Under the pieces are notes generated by a model. That model was not told the origin of the DNA and made no database searches. It was given only the letters and a program-made list of their open reading frames with translations. A stretch of DNA of 64,000 nt from Metallosphaera tengchongensis (lineage in GTDB: Archaea; Thermoproteota; Thermoprotei_A; Sulfolobales; Sulfolobaceae): contig NZ_CP049074.1 in the NCBI RefSeq assembly GCF_013343295.1, positions 477,501-541,500 of the forward strand. Reading direction: 5' to 3'. The position numbers were made by a program, and so were the translations under genes. The number at the start of each line of letters is the position of its first letter. Position 1 is the stretch's first letter. Of the stretch, positions 52,151-61,559 are shown piece after piece.

Positions 52151-55009
52151 CTACCCCGCCTCATGGTCCGGTTTTTCGTACTTTTCAAGAGCTTTACCCA
52201 TCCTAGATACTACTAGTTCCAACCTTTTGGAGAAAACAGAGATAACAAAAGCCAAGATGAATGAGATTACTGAAAGGTATAGGCTTGGATAGACTAGTCC
52301 TTGTCCCAAGAAGTACATAATTACTGTGTGGTCGCCAGGGGGTAAAATGATCGAGGTGTTGTGCTCTACCTTACCGTCAACTATGTACTGGACAGAGGAG
52401 TTGAGAGGTCCAGACAACGGGAGGAGCGTAACGTTAAGTTTCACAGGGGTGTCTATCTTATCCAGTATACCCCCTGCAACTAGAGTTTGGTTGACCGTGT
52501 AATTAGTAGATACGTTAAACTTTCCTACAACGTAGTACTCCATCTCACTGCTTAACACTACTAAAGAGGTTAAATTGACAAGACCAGGAGGGGAAGATAC
52601 TGTCAGTTCCCTCAACCCAGACACTCTCTCCCCAGATCTTAGGTCGAGGTAGCTCCCGTTTAGTAGGAGCGCGTGTAGTTGAATCCGCTCCGGGCTGGAA
52701 AAGTACACAGTCCCGTTCAGGGTTGAAGAGGGTACGAAGGTCACATTTGAAGCTGAGGTAGAGTACCAAGACACCCAGCTCTGGGTTATGTCCAACGGGA
52801 GTAACGTGGATATGGAGAAGGACTTTATTTCCACTCTATTGTCCAGGGGGAGTATTAGAATTACGTCGGTTACGTTATTCCATGGGAATCTAGATGGTAA
52901 GGAGAGTTGGTGGAGCTCTCCGTTGAACCGCTCCCCGTAGAGTTCTACGTATCCATTAGCGTTTTGGAAGTAAAGGGTAAGGCTAAAGTTCTTGGTTAAG
53001 TCTAGCGGGGTTCCGAAGCCCAACAGGCTTATCTTAGATGAGGAAAATTGGAAGAACGGGCTCCTGTTCCCTAAGGTCAAGGCTAGGGCGTTAAAGGAGA
53101 TTGGTGCAAAACCTGTCGTGTTCGTGACGTTGTAGGCGATTGCTAGGTACACCTGCGGAAAGAGCTGTATCCAGTCTCCTGATATAGAGATCGAAAAGGC
53201 GGAAGAGTTACCTGGGGAGAACTTCCAGTCCAAGTACTGAACCCCAGATCTGGAGTCCACCAAGACGAAACTGTTGGTACGCTCTAGGGAAAGGTTCTCA
53301 GACTTATAGGAATATGTGAAGTTATCTGGGCCAACCGAAAAGACCGGTGCGCTTTCTGGATACCAAGACCCGTTAATCCTAACGAAAGTGGAGGGAAGTA
53401 TTACCCTTATGGACATGGGGAAACCGGTGTAGTCTGGGTTCTCCTTTGCGGTGTTGTTAGTCACTATATACTGGATGGAGTTTAAGGGTAGTTGAGTCCA
53501 ATTTGATGGAACCGGGGAAAGTAGTGGAAAACTGTCGTTCCACCAAACTAGGGTAGCGTTCTCGACCTGGTCTTGGGCTTTCAATAGAGGAGATGGGATA
53601 TTCACTGGATGAAAGGATATGAACTGATAGGTTGACGAGGACAGCAGAATGAATAGGGTAATCGCTGTTATCAAGGTCTTCCCTTTGTTAACTGCTAAGA
53701 GCGTTGACAGTATGGCTACAGGGTAGAGGGCCTCGGTATAAGGTAGGGAGGATGATATATAGGCCAGTGAAGCTATGGAGAGAATGGCAGCCCTCCTCTC
53801 TCCGTTAAAGTGGATCACCGAGACCATTAGGGGAAGAAGAAGGGCTAGTGGTACAACGTTACCTAGTCTCCCAACGCTCGGCGACCCTAAAAGGGTGTAG
53901 GGTACTATCCAGAAGAGGTTTGCTCCTATCATCCCAACAACTGCCCAGCCTATTCCCCTCCTAGACGTTACCCCTCCCAGAAGGGAAGCCTGAAGAGGGA
54001 AAAGGAAGTAAGAGGAACCTATCACTGAAGTGACCATTATGGCGGGATATTTCAAGTACGCCCTAGAATTGCTGTTCATCAGCCAGACAGTGAGTGGGAG
54101 TATGGAATAACCCAATAAGAGGTAAGGGTGGTCGAATGGGGAAAGGACCTGATAGATGAGGCTAAATAGAGGCGCATATTTCATCTTCAGTCCCGTAAAC
54201 ATGAGGAATGAGGCTAGTCCTGCCACATAAACTAACACAGCTATGTAAGCGTCTACCCCTAGGACGCCCAACCTCAAGGTAAGGTGTGAAAGGGGCCAAC
54301 TCCCCGCTAGTCCGTTGAGCTGAGGAAAGTACTTTAGAGGAGCCCAAAGGGAGAGAGGACTTGTACGGAAAAATAGGGATTTTGGGTCCCACCAGTAATA
54401 AGCCTGTGGTAAACCAACGGTAAGACTTAGCAAAGCATAGGGGACGAACAACATGGGTATCCTTGGGAACCTCTTGGGGAGACTGGTCCTCTCGACGGCA
54501 ACTCCTAAGACGCCGAAGAGGAGGGAGAAGTAAGCAACGTTAGAGAACTGGCTCATAAGAGAGGGCTGGGAAATGGAGTAGAACAGGGCTGCCAGTGTAA
54601 GGAGAAGAACACCATTGACCACAACCCCTCTCAAGTCCAACTTCAGGTAGAGGACGGATGCAGTTAGTACCAAGAAACCTAGGACTTGTAATACATCACC
54701 AGAGTTAACTAGTGCTAGGGATAGGGAAAGGGCTAGGAGAAAAGAAGTTGAGTGCTCCCTCAAGTAATATGATAAAACTGATAGGACTGAGGCTAAAACT
54801 AAGGGGGTAGGGGATCCTCCTAGAAGGAGAGATGGGACTAAAGATACGGGAGCAGTAAATGTAAATTCCCTCATGGGGAGGATGGAGTAAAGGGCCAAGA
54901 CAAGGGATATTATAGCGAAAAGTTTTAGATTGCCTAGATCGAGAAATGAGGAAGAACCTAGGACAACGTCCAAGATAATCGCGATGACAGCATATCCTAT
55001 TCTGTCCAT
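52151..55009 (-). CDS. Giant membrane protein with large external domain, paralogue 2
   Basis: A 952-residue paralogue of the protein at 47950-50730, with the same order: about 14-16 helices, a long Asn/Ser/Thr-rich external region (about 490-905) and a final helix (GLVYPSLYLSVISFILAFVI). Shared blocks include YYLREHSTSFLLAL, LYLKLDLRGVVVNGV, FPQLNGLAGSWPLSHLTLRL, YPVAILSTLLAVNKGK and ATLVWWNDSFPLLSPVPSNW. The extracellular halves are far less alike than the membrane halves. Its function is unknown. It is adjacent to sugar-activation genes on the other strand. Confidence 0.78.
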   Translation of the reverse strand: MDRIGYAVIAIILDVVLGSSSFLDLGNLKLFAIISLVLALYSILPMREFTFTAPVSLVPSLLLGGSPTPLVLASVLSVLSYYLREHSTSFLLALSLSLALVNSGDVLQVLGFLVLTASVLYLKLDLRGVVVNGVLLLTLAALFYSISQPSLMSQFSNVAYFSLLFGVLGVAVERTSLPKRFPRIPMLFVPYALLSLTVGLPQAYYWWDPKSLFFRTSPLSLWAPLKYFPQLNGLAGSWPLSHLTLRLGVLGVDAYIAVLVYVAGLASFLMFTGLKMKYAPLFSLIYQVLSPFDHPYLLLGYSILPLTVWLMNSNSRAYLKYPAIMVTSVIGSSYFLFPLQASLLGGVTSRRGIGWAVVGMIGANLFWIVPYTLLGSPSVGRLGNVVPLALLLPLMVSVIHFNGERRAAILSIASLAYISSSLPYTEALYPVAILSTLLAVNKGKTLITAITLFILLSSSTYQFISFHPVNIPSPLLKAQDQVENATLVWWNDSFPLLSPVPSNWTQLPLNSIQYIVTNNTAKENPDYTGFPMSIRVILPSTFVRINGSWYPESAPVFSVGPDNFTYSYKSENLSLERTNSFVLVDSRSGVQYLDWKFSPGNSSAFSISISGDWIQLFPQVYLAIAYNVTNTTGFAPISFNALALTLGNRSPFFQFSSSKISLLGFGTPLDLTKNFSLTLYFQNANGYVELYGERFNGELHQLSLPSRFPWNNVTDVILILPLDNRVEIKSFSISTLLPLDITQSWVSWYSTSASNVTFVPSSTLNGTVYFSSPERIQLHALLLNGSYLDLRSGERVSGLRELTVSSPPGLVNLTSLVVLSSEMEYYVVGKFNVSTNYTVNQTLVAGGILDKIDTPVKLNVTLLPLSGPLNSSVQYIVDGKVEHNTSIILPPGDHTVIMYFLGQGLVYPSLYLSVISFILAFVISVFSKRLELVVSRMGKALEKYEKPDHEAG

Positions 55010-55134
55010 GTTAGTCTAAGGAAAAGATCGTTCTTTAATGTTTTTGGTTTTTAGAAGAATACGATCCTGTTGTTGTATGGGTGGCTCAGTCAATTCCCTT
55101 AAAACCTTTTATAAAGAAACTATCATTCTCAAAT

Positions 55135-55806
55135 ATGAAAGCCATAATCTTAGCTGGAGGTTACGGAAAGAGGCTGAGACCTTTCACTGACGATAAACCG
55201 AAGCCCCTTGTGGAGATAGCAGGGAAGCCCATCCTAGAGTGGCAAATACTCTGGTTGAAGAAGTATGGGATTCTAAACTTCCTTATCCTGGCAGGGTACA
55301 AGAAGGAGGTCTTAGTGGACTGGAGCTCCCAGAACGCAGACAGGTTGGGGGTGAACGTGATGTTAGGGGTGGAGAACGAACCCTTGGGGACAGGGGGTGC
55401 GATCAAGAGGGTAAAGAACTTCCTGGCTGAGGACTTTCTGGTGCTGAACGGCGATATATTGACCAACCTTGACGTAAACCAACTTTCAGGGAAGGGGAAC
55501 GTCATCGCCCTAGTCCCACTTAAGAGCCCCTACGGAGTAGTAGAGGTCAGCGACAGTAAAGTCACTAGGTTTATTGAAAAACCAGTCCTATACGAGCATT
55601 GGATCAACGCAGGTGTGTATCACCTCACTCCCGAGGTCTTTGAGTACCTACCAGATAAGGGGGACCTGGAAAAGACTACCTTCCCCAACCTCGCGGAGAG
55701 AGGGCTATTAAAGGCTGTGAAGTTCAAGGATGCTTACTGGAGGTCCATAGACTCTATCAAGGACATGGAGGAAGCTTCCCAGGAGGTCGAGAAATTTGTA
55801 CGATGA
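55135..55806 (+). CDS. Sugar-1-phosphate nucleotidyltransferase
   Basis: A Rossmann-like nucleotidyltransferase of about 223 residues starting [20 protein letters not shown] and then KPKPL, the signature of mannose-1-phosphate guanylyltransferase and glucose-1-phosphate thymidylyl/uridylyltransferase enzymes. Later motifs are VLNGDIL (metal-binding Asp), FIEKP and NAGVYHL. It lacks the C-terminal left-handed beta-helix of longer family members. The product is probably a nucleotide sugar for glycan synthesis; with the isomerase next door, GDP-mannose is likely but unproven. It overlaps the next gene by 11 bases. Confidence 0.88.
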   Translation: MKAIILAGGYGKRLRPFTDDKPKPLVEIAGKPILEWQILWLKKYGILNFLILAGYKKEVLVDWSSQNADRLGVNVMLGVENEPLGTGGAIKRVKNFLAEDFLVLNGDILTNLDVNQLSGKGNVIALVPLKSPYGVVEVSDSKVTRFIEKPVLYEHWINAGVYHLTPEVFEYLPDKGDLEKTTFPNLAERGLLKAVKFKDAYWRSIDSIKDMEEASQEVEKFVR

Positions 55807-56611
55807 CTGGGGCCATCAGTACCGGGAAGCCATGGGACTGACCGTACCCTCCCTTGCAGGAAAGGTCTCCTGTACGGGGATGGGGGGCAGTGGGGTAGTA
55901 TGTGAAGTAGTAAAGGCGTTTTATCCCCTGAGGACTGACGATCCGGACGTGCTAATAGCTGTTAGCTATTCAGGGAACACTTGGGAGACCGTGGAGAGGG
56001 CTAAGCAGGCCATGTCCCAGGGTATAAGGGTTGTAGCTGTGACCTCCGGGGGAGAGCTCTCCAAGTTGACCAGAGAGGTCATCTTAGTGAAGCAGGGTAA
56101 CCAGCCAAGGTATTCCTTTCCCTACCTCTTCCTTCCTGTGGTAAAGATGTTGAGGCCTGACCTGATTCCTGAGGTAGTGAGCGGGGTTGACAACGCCAGA
56201 GCAGTGGAGGTGGCTAAGGAACTACTGGACTTTATAGGGGGCAGGATCCCGGTCTTTTATGGAAGCAAGTACCTCGGTGTAGCTAAGAGGTTCAAGCAGG
56301 AAATTAACGAAAACGCTAAGTACCCTGCATTTTTCGGGGAAATACCGGAGGTGAACCACAACGAGGTGGAGAGCTACACCCACGGAGAGGGGATAGCCCC
56401 AATAGTCCTGGTGGGGAGCGAGATTGACCAGGTCACTGCAGAGCTGATTAACGCCTTTGTCCTCAAGGTGACGGGGATGAGGGACGTGTCCTTTCTAATT
56501 CAGGTAGCCGGTTTCCTGTCAGTAGAGTTGGCTAAAAAGCTCGGTGAAGATCCCTCGAAGCTAACGAAGATCCCAGAGGGAAAGAGGCTTGCCCAAAGGA
56601 TTGGCCGTTGA
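55796..56611 (+). CDS. Phosphoglucose/phosphomannose isomerase
   Basis: A 271-residue bifunctional PGI/PMI with two SIS domains. The first has [14 protein letters not shown] and [14 protein letters not shown] (phosphate-binding Ser/Thr). The second has the catalytic glutamate and histidine region [11 protein letters not shown]. It interconverts fructose-6-phosphate with glucose- and mannose-6-phosphate. It is slightly short of the usual 300 residues at the N-terminus. The TTG start at 55796 overlaps the preceding nucleotidyltransferase gene, supporting one operon for sugar-nucleotide supply. Confidence 0.9.
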   Translation: MYDDWGHQYREAMGLTVPSLAGKVSCTGMGGSGVVCEVVKAFYPLRTDDPDVLIAVSYSGNTWETVERAKQAMSQGIRVVAVTSGGELSKLTREVILVKQGNQPRYSFPYLFLPVVKMLRPDLIPEVVSGVDNARAVEVAKELLDFIGGRIPVFYGSKYLGVAKRFKQEINENAKYPAFFGEIPEVNHNEVESYTHGEGIAPIVLVGSEIDQVTAELINAFVLKVTGMRDVSFLIQVAGFLSVELAKKLGEDPSKLTKIPEGKRLAQRIGR

Positions 56612-57512
56612 GGGTGGAGGAACTAAGACCATTGCAGTCGTGTTCCACGGTGTAGAAATATTAGGGGTAGGCATGGCCGGCTCCTCCAACTTGGTAGAGG
56701 TGGGAAGGGACAGAGCTGAGAGGGCCTTGAGGGAGGCCATAGGTGAGGCGTTGAGTGAAGCTTCTACGTCGATGGAGGAAGTCCAGGAGTCAGCCTTCGC
56801 CTTAGCTGGGGTCGGGGATTCCCCCGGTTTTACGAGGGAAGTTGTGGAGCTTGTGAAGAGCATAAGGGAGGGCGCTGTTATCATGAACGACGGTGAGGCT
56901 GCAGTCAGGCTTGCCCACCTCTTTGAGGACGGTGGAGCAGTAGTAGCTGGGACCGGGAGCGTAGGATATATCCAGAGGGGAGGGTCAATGAGGAGGCTTG
57001 GGGGATGGGGGTGGTTCTTCGGGGATGAGGGTTCGGCGTCCTATATAGGCAAGAGGGCAATTACCATGGCAACTAGGGCGTTGGACGGCCTTTTGGAGAG
57101 TAGGTTACCCGGAGAACTGGAGCGGTTTTACGGGATGGAAATTAGGGACATAATTGAGATGTTTACGAGGAGACCGGACAAGAGCAGGATAGCCTCGTTC
57201 GCGAAGGTAGTGGATAGACTAGCAAAGGAAGGAGATCCTACAGCAGTTCAAATCATGAACGAGACTGTGGAATACATCAGCGCAGTCCTGGAAAGGATGA
57301 AAAGGGAGGTGACCAGAGTAGCTGGGGTTGGAGGGGTGTTCAACTCAGCATACGTAAAGGAAAGGCTGAAATGGTTGAGAACGTACAGGGGGTACCAGGC
57401 TGTTGTGGGTTGCGTGGTGAGCTTGAGGGTTGGATTAAAAGAGGAGGACAGGGATAACCTTCTAACCCAGCTGGAGAAGTTCATGAGCAGGCTAGGAGCT
57501 AGGACTGGTTAG
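56601..57512 (+). CDS. BadF/BadG-type sugar kinase (hexokinase / GlcNAc kinase)
   Basis: About 303 residues of the ASKHA fold. The first phosphate loop is [14 protein letters not shown], the second is VVAGTGSVGY, GGWGWFFGDEGSAS is the sugar-contact segment, and VAGVGGVFNS the adenosine motif. The Sulfurisphaera tokodaii hexokinase belongs to this group and phosphorylates glucose, mannose and glucosamine. TTG 56601 (or 56589) starts inside the end of the isomerase gene, so the three genes are coupled. Substrate range here is inferred. Confidence 0.88.
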   Translation: MAVEGGGTKTIAVVFHGVEILGVGMAGSSNLVEVGRDRAERALREAIGEALSEASTSMEEVQESAFALAGVGDSPGFTREVVELVKSIREGAVIMNDGEAAVRLAHLFEDGGAVVAGTGSVGYIQRGGSMRRLGGWGWFFGDEGSASYIGKRAITMATRALDGLLESRLPGELERFYGMEIRDIIEMFTRRPDKSRIASFAKVVDRLAKEGDPTAVQIMNETVEYISAVLERMKREVTRVAGVGGVFNSAYVKERLKWLRTYRGYQAVVGCVVSLRVGLKEEDRDNLLTQLEKFMSRLGARTG

Positions 57513-57663
57513 CCAAGCTAATTATCTCCCCAGTCTAGTTACCTCCCTGATAAGATAACGGTAGACCTTACCCTTTTAGGCTAGGGGGTACATCTCTTTT
57601 ACTCAATAAACGAGAAAGAGTTAGCCAATCCTTTTAATACTTCCTTGCTTGACTTAACCTCGC

Positions 57664-58500
57664 ATGATCCTTGCAGAGGGATTAACCAAGGTTTTAGGTG
57701 GGAGGGAGGTCATTAACCTTAGCTTTAGGGTCGAGCCTAGATCCGTCACGGGTTTCATTGGTCCCAACGGGGCTGGAAAGACCACTACTATTAAGGTCAT
57801 CTCTGGCCTCTTGAGGAAGACCTCAGGTAAAATTGAAGTTTTAGGCGAGGACCCTTGGGACAACCCCAGGATTTACGAAAGGATGGCCGTGATCTTTACA
57901 TCCATTTACCACCCGCAAGAGGTAAGGGTGGTGGAATATCTCAAGGACTTGGGGAGGATATACGGTAAAGACCCCAGGGACATTATACAGGAGTTTGGAC
58001 TAGAACAGCACCTCAATAAAAGGTTAGGCCAGCTCTCCTCTGGGTTAGCCCAGAGGGTTCAATTGGCTTCAGCTCTACTGAAGGAACCTGAGCTCATTGT
58101 AGCAGACGAGCCCACAGCTAACCTAGACCCCAAAGCACGGTCGGAGTTCTACGACCTTGTGAGGAGGCTCTCGAAGAGGGGAGTTACCCTCTTCATATCC
58201 TCCCATATCCTATCCGAACTGGAGAAGGTTGTAACTCACGTGGTTTTCATATCCCAAGGGAAGGTAACCTTTTCTGGAAGGATAAACGAGGCAATGAATG
58301 CAGGGGAGGAGATTTACCTCCTTGTGGACGACCCGGAGAGGGCTATCACTATCCTCAATGGGGAAATGGAGGGCGGGTACATCAAGGTTAGGGGTGACTT
58401 AAGGGAGATCGTTAATAAACTGGACGGTGAAGGGATAAAGATAATTAGCTTAAGGAGGTATTCCCTCGATGAGGCTTTCAAGAAATTTTCAGGTATTTAG
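57664..58500 (+). CDS. ABC transporter ATPase
   Basis: A 278-residue ATP-binding subunit. Walker A is [10 protein letters not shown], the Q-loop region is [12 protein letters not shown], the signature is [12 protein letters not shown], Walker B is [14 protein letters not shown], and the switch histidine is in ISSHILSE. The C-terminal regulatory stretch (200-278) resembles export-type ABC-2 ATPases. It is first of three overlapping genes (ATPase, permease, external protein) that form one operon with TATA-rich DNA upstream (TTTTAATACTTCC near 57630). Confidence 0.92.
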   Translation: MILAEGLTKVLGGREVINLSFRVEPRSVTGFIGPNGAGKTTTIKVISGLLRKTSGKIEVLGEDPWDNPRIYERMAVIFTSIYHPQEVRVVEYLKDLGRIYGKDPRDIIQEFGLEQHLNKRLGQLSSGLAQRVQLASALLKEPELIVADEPTANLDPKARSEFYDLVRRLSKRGVTLFISSHILSELEKVVTHVVFISQGKVTFSGRINEAMNAGEEIYLLVDDPERAITILNGEMEGGYIKVRGDLREIVNKLDGEGIKIISLRRYSLDEAFKKFSGI

Positions 58501-59209
58501 GGTTATTTTCAAAGAAAGGTACAGGGAGCCAACCCTAGAGCTTGTCCTGCCTACCATGCTTGTGTCCAACATATTCCTCACAGCGTTTTACGAAAGGTCC
58601 GGGTTTCAGCCTTTAGGGATAGTGCTTAGTTTCGTCCCCGTGATCAGCGTCTCCGAGACCTTGGCTTTCGCTATTGGGTTGAGGAATTTGGTATTCGTAA
58701 CGGGAGATCACCTATATAGGGGTAGCATCATCTCTTTCCTTACCATGCCCGTAAAGAGGGAGCTCCTCTTCCTATTCGTCTACGTAACAGATAACTTTGT
58801 ACCGTTGGCCATCTGGGTCCTCACCGAGTTCCTCTACTCGTATCTGTCCGGAATAGGGGTACCATCGCTCCTCTTGGTTACCTTTGTGGTTGGGTACTTC
58901 TTCTCCGAGAACTTGGTGTTTTTCCTCACTCTCCTTTTTAGAAGCCCTGGGGTCTCCACCCTGCTCGCGATGTTCATCCTAGGTGGGGTGTTCGTATTTG
59001 GAGGGGCTATCCTCTATTATCAGCTATTGCAGGGTGCAACAACAGGTCTCTACGCCCTGTCCTTTTCCAACCCTTTTGTCTTGTGGATAGCCAACTCCCT
59101 TGGTAAAGACCTGGTCCCTGAGATAGTGACAGGGTTGTTGGTCGACGGGATCCTTGGGACTTTGTTCCTTTTGGTCGACTTTATGATGTTTAGGAGGTTG
59201 GAACTATGA
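58469..59209 (+). CDS. ABC-2 type transporter permease
   Basis: A 246-residue protein with six predicted helices (about 25-45, 50-70, 98-118, 125-150, 160-185 and 220-242), the usual size for ABC-2 permeases. ATG 58469 overlaps the ATPase gene by 32 bases. It probably exports a membrane component, drug or surface molecule; no substrate motif is visible. It overlaps the next gene by 4 bases. Confidence 0.82.
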   Translation: MRLSRNFQVFRVIFKERYREPTLELVLPTMLVSNIFLTAFYERSGFQPLGIVLSFVPVISVSETLAFAIGLRNLVFVTGDHLYRGSIISFLTMPVKRELLFLFVYVTDNFVPLAIWVLTEFLYSYLSGIGVPSLLLVTFVVGYFFSENLVFFLTLLFRSPGVSTLLAMFILGGVFVFGGAILYYQLLQGATTGLYALSFSNPFVLWIANSLGKDLVPEIVTGLLVDGILGTLFLLVDFMMFRRLEL

Positions 59210-59730
59210 GGGGAAGCTTGATCATAGCCTTGGGCATAGCGTTGCTTAGCCTTAGCGCTGTGTCGATAACCCAACACGTGACAATGAATCAGGTTTTGGT
59301 AAAGCCTTTCAGCATCCTTGTACCTTCTACTGCCCAGGGAGAGATCCAGGTAGAGGAAAATGCCAGTAATGTCACAGTTTACGTCGAAGTAATACACAAC
59401 GGTGTGGGGAGCGTGGAACCCCTACCACTTGTCTTGCCCCTCTCCCAAGGGAACTGGACCTTGATACCTTACAGTGAAACTTACGCAGAGGTAGTGAGCA
59501 AGGTAGTTAACCAAACTGAACAGCTTAAGTGCGGTAACGTCACCGTACAGAAGGTAGTGAACCAGACCGTGGAGAAGGTATCAGGAAAGGTCAATGTTCC
59601 CATTTACGTTAAGATTGACATTTACAGGATGAGGTTAGTGGTAAACCCAGAACTGGTGGGAGGAGTTGGGGTTGGAGCTCTCATTGTGGGTGGAATCCTC
59701 CTATCAGGAGAGAAGGTATTAAAACATTAG
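59206..59730 (+). CDS. Membrane-anchored external protein of the ABC operon
   Basis: A 174-residue protein with an N-terminal signal or anchor (LIIALGIALLSLSAVSI), an external beta-rich domain with NxS/T sequons (NASNVT, NQTEQL, NVTVQK, NQTVEK) and a C-terminal helix (VGGVGVGALIVGGILLSG). No family is recognised. It overlaps the permease gene by 4 bases, so it is probably an accessory subunit exposed at the surface. Confidence 0.72.
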   Translation: MRGSLIIALGIALLSLSAVSITQHVTMNQVLVKPFSILVPSTAQGEIQVEENASNVTVYVEVIHNGVGSVEPLPLVLPLSQGNWTLIPYSETYAEVVSKVVNQTEQLKCGNVTVQKVVNQTVEKVSGKVNVPIYVKIDIYRMRLVVNPELVGGVGVGALIVGGILLSGEKVLKH

Positions 59731-59744
59731 GGCAGTCTATCTGA

Positions 59745-60005
59745 CTTTCTCCCACTCCAGAAGGGCTAGGGTTCCGCTGAGGTCTTGAGCCTTACTCCCC
59801 CCGCGAGAGTTACTCCATTTGACGTTACGAGGGAGGAAGGAGCTTCTTCAACACGTTTACGGTTTTCTTTATTGCTTTCTTCATTATCCCCTTGGTATTG
59901 AGGTAGAAATCGACTCCGGCCCTCATCTTTATGGAGTTGACCAGAAGGGAGCGCCACAAAGAAGGGTATGTAGAGAGAGGTTCTTAAAATACTACCCGGC
60001 TTAAA
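59745..60005 (-). pseudogene. TnpB tail remnant, minus strand
   Basis: On the minus strand from about 59935 the sequence gives AGVDFYLNTKGIMKKAIKKT then VNVLKKLLPPS and a stop, the very end of a TnpB with a drifted DVNGALN motif. It runs into ATGGAGTAACTCTCGCGGGG, GGCTCAAGACCTCAGCGG and CCCTAGCCCTTCTGG, then GAGAAAGTCAG, an omega-RNA-like right end. It lies just after the ABC operon. Confidence 0.65.
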
Positions 60006-60033
60006 AGGCGAGGTTTCCCTTCGTTTATAAACC

Positions 60034-60768
60034 TTATCTCAGTAGCTGAATTATTGTTTTCTCCATCTGAAGATAAATTCTTGACCTAAGTACGCCCCTA
60101 AAGGGTGAATAGAAAGTTCTGAGTTTAATCAGGGAAAGAAGCATCATGAGAGATACCTTGGCTATTTTTCTTGATACCTTACTACCCTCCTCCATATGGC
60201 TCCATGGGATCTCCACTTCCACGACCTTAAACCCCATCCTCAAAAAGGAATAGACCAAATTCACGTCAAATATCCAGTCGTTCATAATCAGGTCATCCAT
60301 GACTTGAGCCACCTTGTCCCTTTTCATCACCTTCAATCCGGCTTGAAAATCCCTGATCTGGCCCAGGGACGGAAAGAATAACTTGGTTGTTAAAATAAAC
60401 GCTCTGTGTAGGAGACCTCTAGATACGGGAAGGGTGTTAAATACTCTAGTGGTTATTACTAGATCAGCTTGCTCTAATTTCTTTATTACGTTAAATAACG
60501 ATTCAACCTGAACAGGAAGGTCTGCGTCCAATAAAATGATTATGTCGCCCTTGCTTCTCTTTATTCCCTCTCTCAATGCCCCTCCTTTCCCGAGCCTGGA
60601 ACTGCTCACGTAAAGGTCCACCGGAAATCTACTTACGATCTCCGGGGTCCTATCGTTCCCATCAAATACGACTATAATCTGGTGGTTCTTAAAGAAACTC
60701 GTTAAAGTCTGCAACGTTCTTCCGATCCTTTTCTCCTCATTGTATGCTGGGATAACTATTGAAAGCAT
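60034..60768 (-). CDS. Family 2 glycosyltransferase, dolichyl-phosphate sugar synthase-like
   Basis: A 244-residue GT-A enzyme: IVIPAYNEEKRIGRTL at the N-terminus, GKGGALREGIK, the metal-binding DADLP (near residue 79) and the acceptor-side RDFQAGLKV with DWIFDVNL. The group includes dolichyl-phosphate mannose/glucose synthases, which make lipid-linked sugar donors used outside the membrane. It has no membrane helix of its own beyond a hydrophobic C-terminal segment. It fits the glycosylation island. The precise sugar is unknown. Confidence 0.88.
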   Translation of the reverse strand: MLSIVIPAYNEEKRIGRTLQTLTSFFKNHQIIVVFDGNDRTPEIVSRFPVDLYVSSSRLGKGGALREGIKRSKGDIIILLDADLPVQVESLFNVIKKLEQADLVITTRVFNTLPVSRGLLHRAFILTTKLFFPSLGQIRDFQAGLKVMKRDKVAQVMDDLIMNDWIFDVNLVYSFLRMGFKVVEVEIPWSHMEEGSKVSRKIAKVSLMMLLSLIKLRTFYSPFRGVLRSRIYLQMEKTIIQLLR

Positions 60769-61117
60769 GTTATCTCTAATATTTACTAATATTTAATGTT
60801 TACTAGGTAGAAATGGTGTTGATTCAAATTATTCTGTAGCTATAGATCCCTCCTATGCCATAAAGGTAAGGCTAGAGGCTTTCCAGGGAACTAAGGCTTG
60901 TTGGTCTTGCGCTTGTGCAAATATCTAGTATTATCTAGTACATGGTCTCGCGCTTTAGTGATCATGCAATGTCCACTTGTCGCGAAACAAGGTTTGACCT
61001 CTGAAGGGCACAATTGAACAGTATAGTCGAATAATGAATGGTTTTCGGAAGCAACCCACGCAATTACGAAACGGTTAAAGGCCTCACCCCTTAGTACGTG
61101 GAGGAAGTCAGTAGAAA
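60769..61117. other. Gap with no clear gene
   Basis: The 349 bases between the GT2 gene and repeat copy C contain only an 80-codon minus-strand frame (60891-61133). Its start lies inside the repeat and it matches no family I know, so I leave it out as a gene. The first 40 bases are A/T-rich and probably hold the GT2 promoter. Confidence 0.35.
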
Positions 61118-61387
61118 GGGGTTTGGGTTTCATCGGATCTCATATAACTTGACATCAACCCTCAACCCTTGTCACGGGAGTCGGGCGGGTCTTCCTTCAA
61201 CCTCCTCCGCCCCAAGGGCTAACCCCAACCCACTTAGATGGGGTACCGTTTAAGTGGGGGAACCCGAACATCTTGGGCTGTCCATATGCAAGCCTTTCGG
61301 GATACATACCCACATCCGGCATTTTACAAAAATATTAGTACGGAGTTATATAAACTTAATACTCTCACTGAAACTGCTTACCACGGC
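61118..61387 (-). repeat. 275-bp structured repeat, copy C (inverted)
   Basis: On the minus strand it runs GCCGTGGTAAGCAGTTTCAG, ATTAAGTTTATATAACTCCG, GGGTATGTATCCCGAAAGGC, hairpin CCCACTTAAACG...CATCTAAGTGGG and then GATGAAACCCAAACCCC. It is closest to copies A and B. One arm position changes from G-U to A-U pairing relative to copy A, and small indels break the reading frame seen in A. Confidence 0.82.
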
Positions 61388-61559
61388 AAGGATACACCAG
61401 AGGGTTGAAAAGAGCAAAGTCCCTTGCTCTGACGAGGGCTAGTCCTGAAGTCTTATGAACCCATTAACTCAGACCCAAAAAGGTTTCGTCACCAACTGGG
61501 AAACCACGAGCGAACCTCCTTGAGCTGTCAAGACCAGTTTGTGGAAATTTATACGAATT

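Noticed and set aside
45373-55009. Giant membrane proteins as extra oligosaccharyltransferases
   Set aside because: None has a WWDYG motif or the DxD loop; aglB at 35986-38202 is the only STT3 homologue seen.
60891-61133. 80-codon minus-strand ORF near repeat copy C
   Set aside because: Its start lies in the repeat, no family is recognisable and codon use is unlike neighbouring genes.
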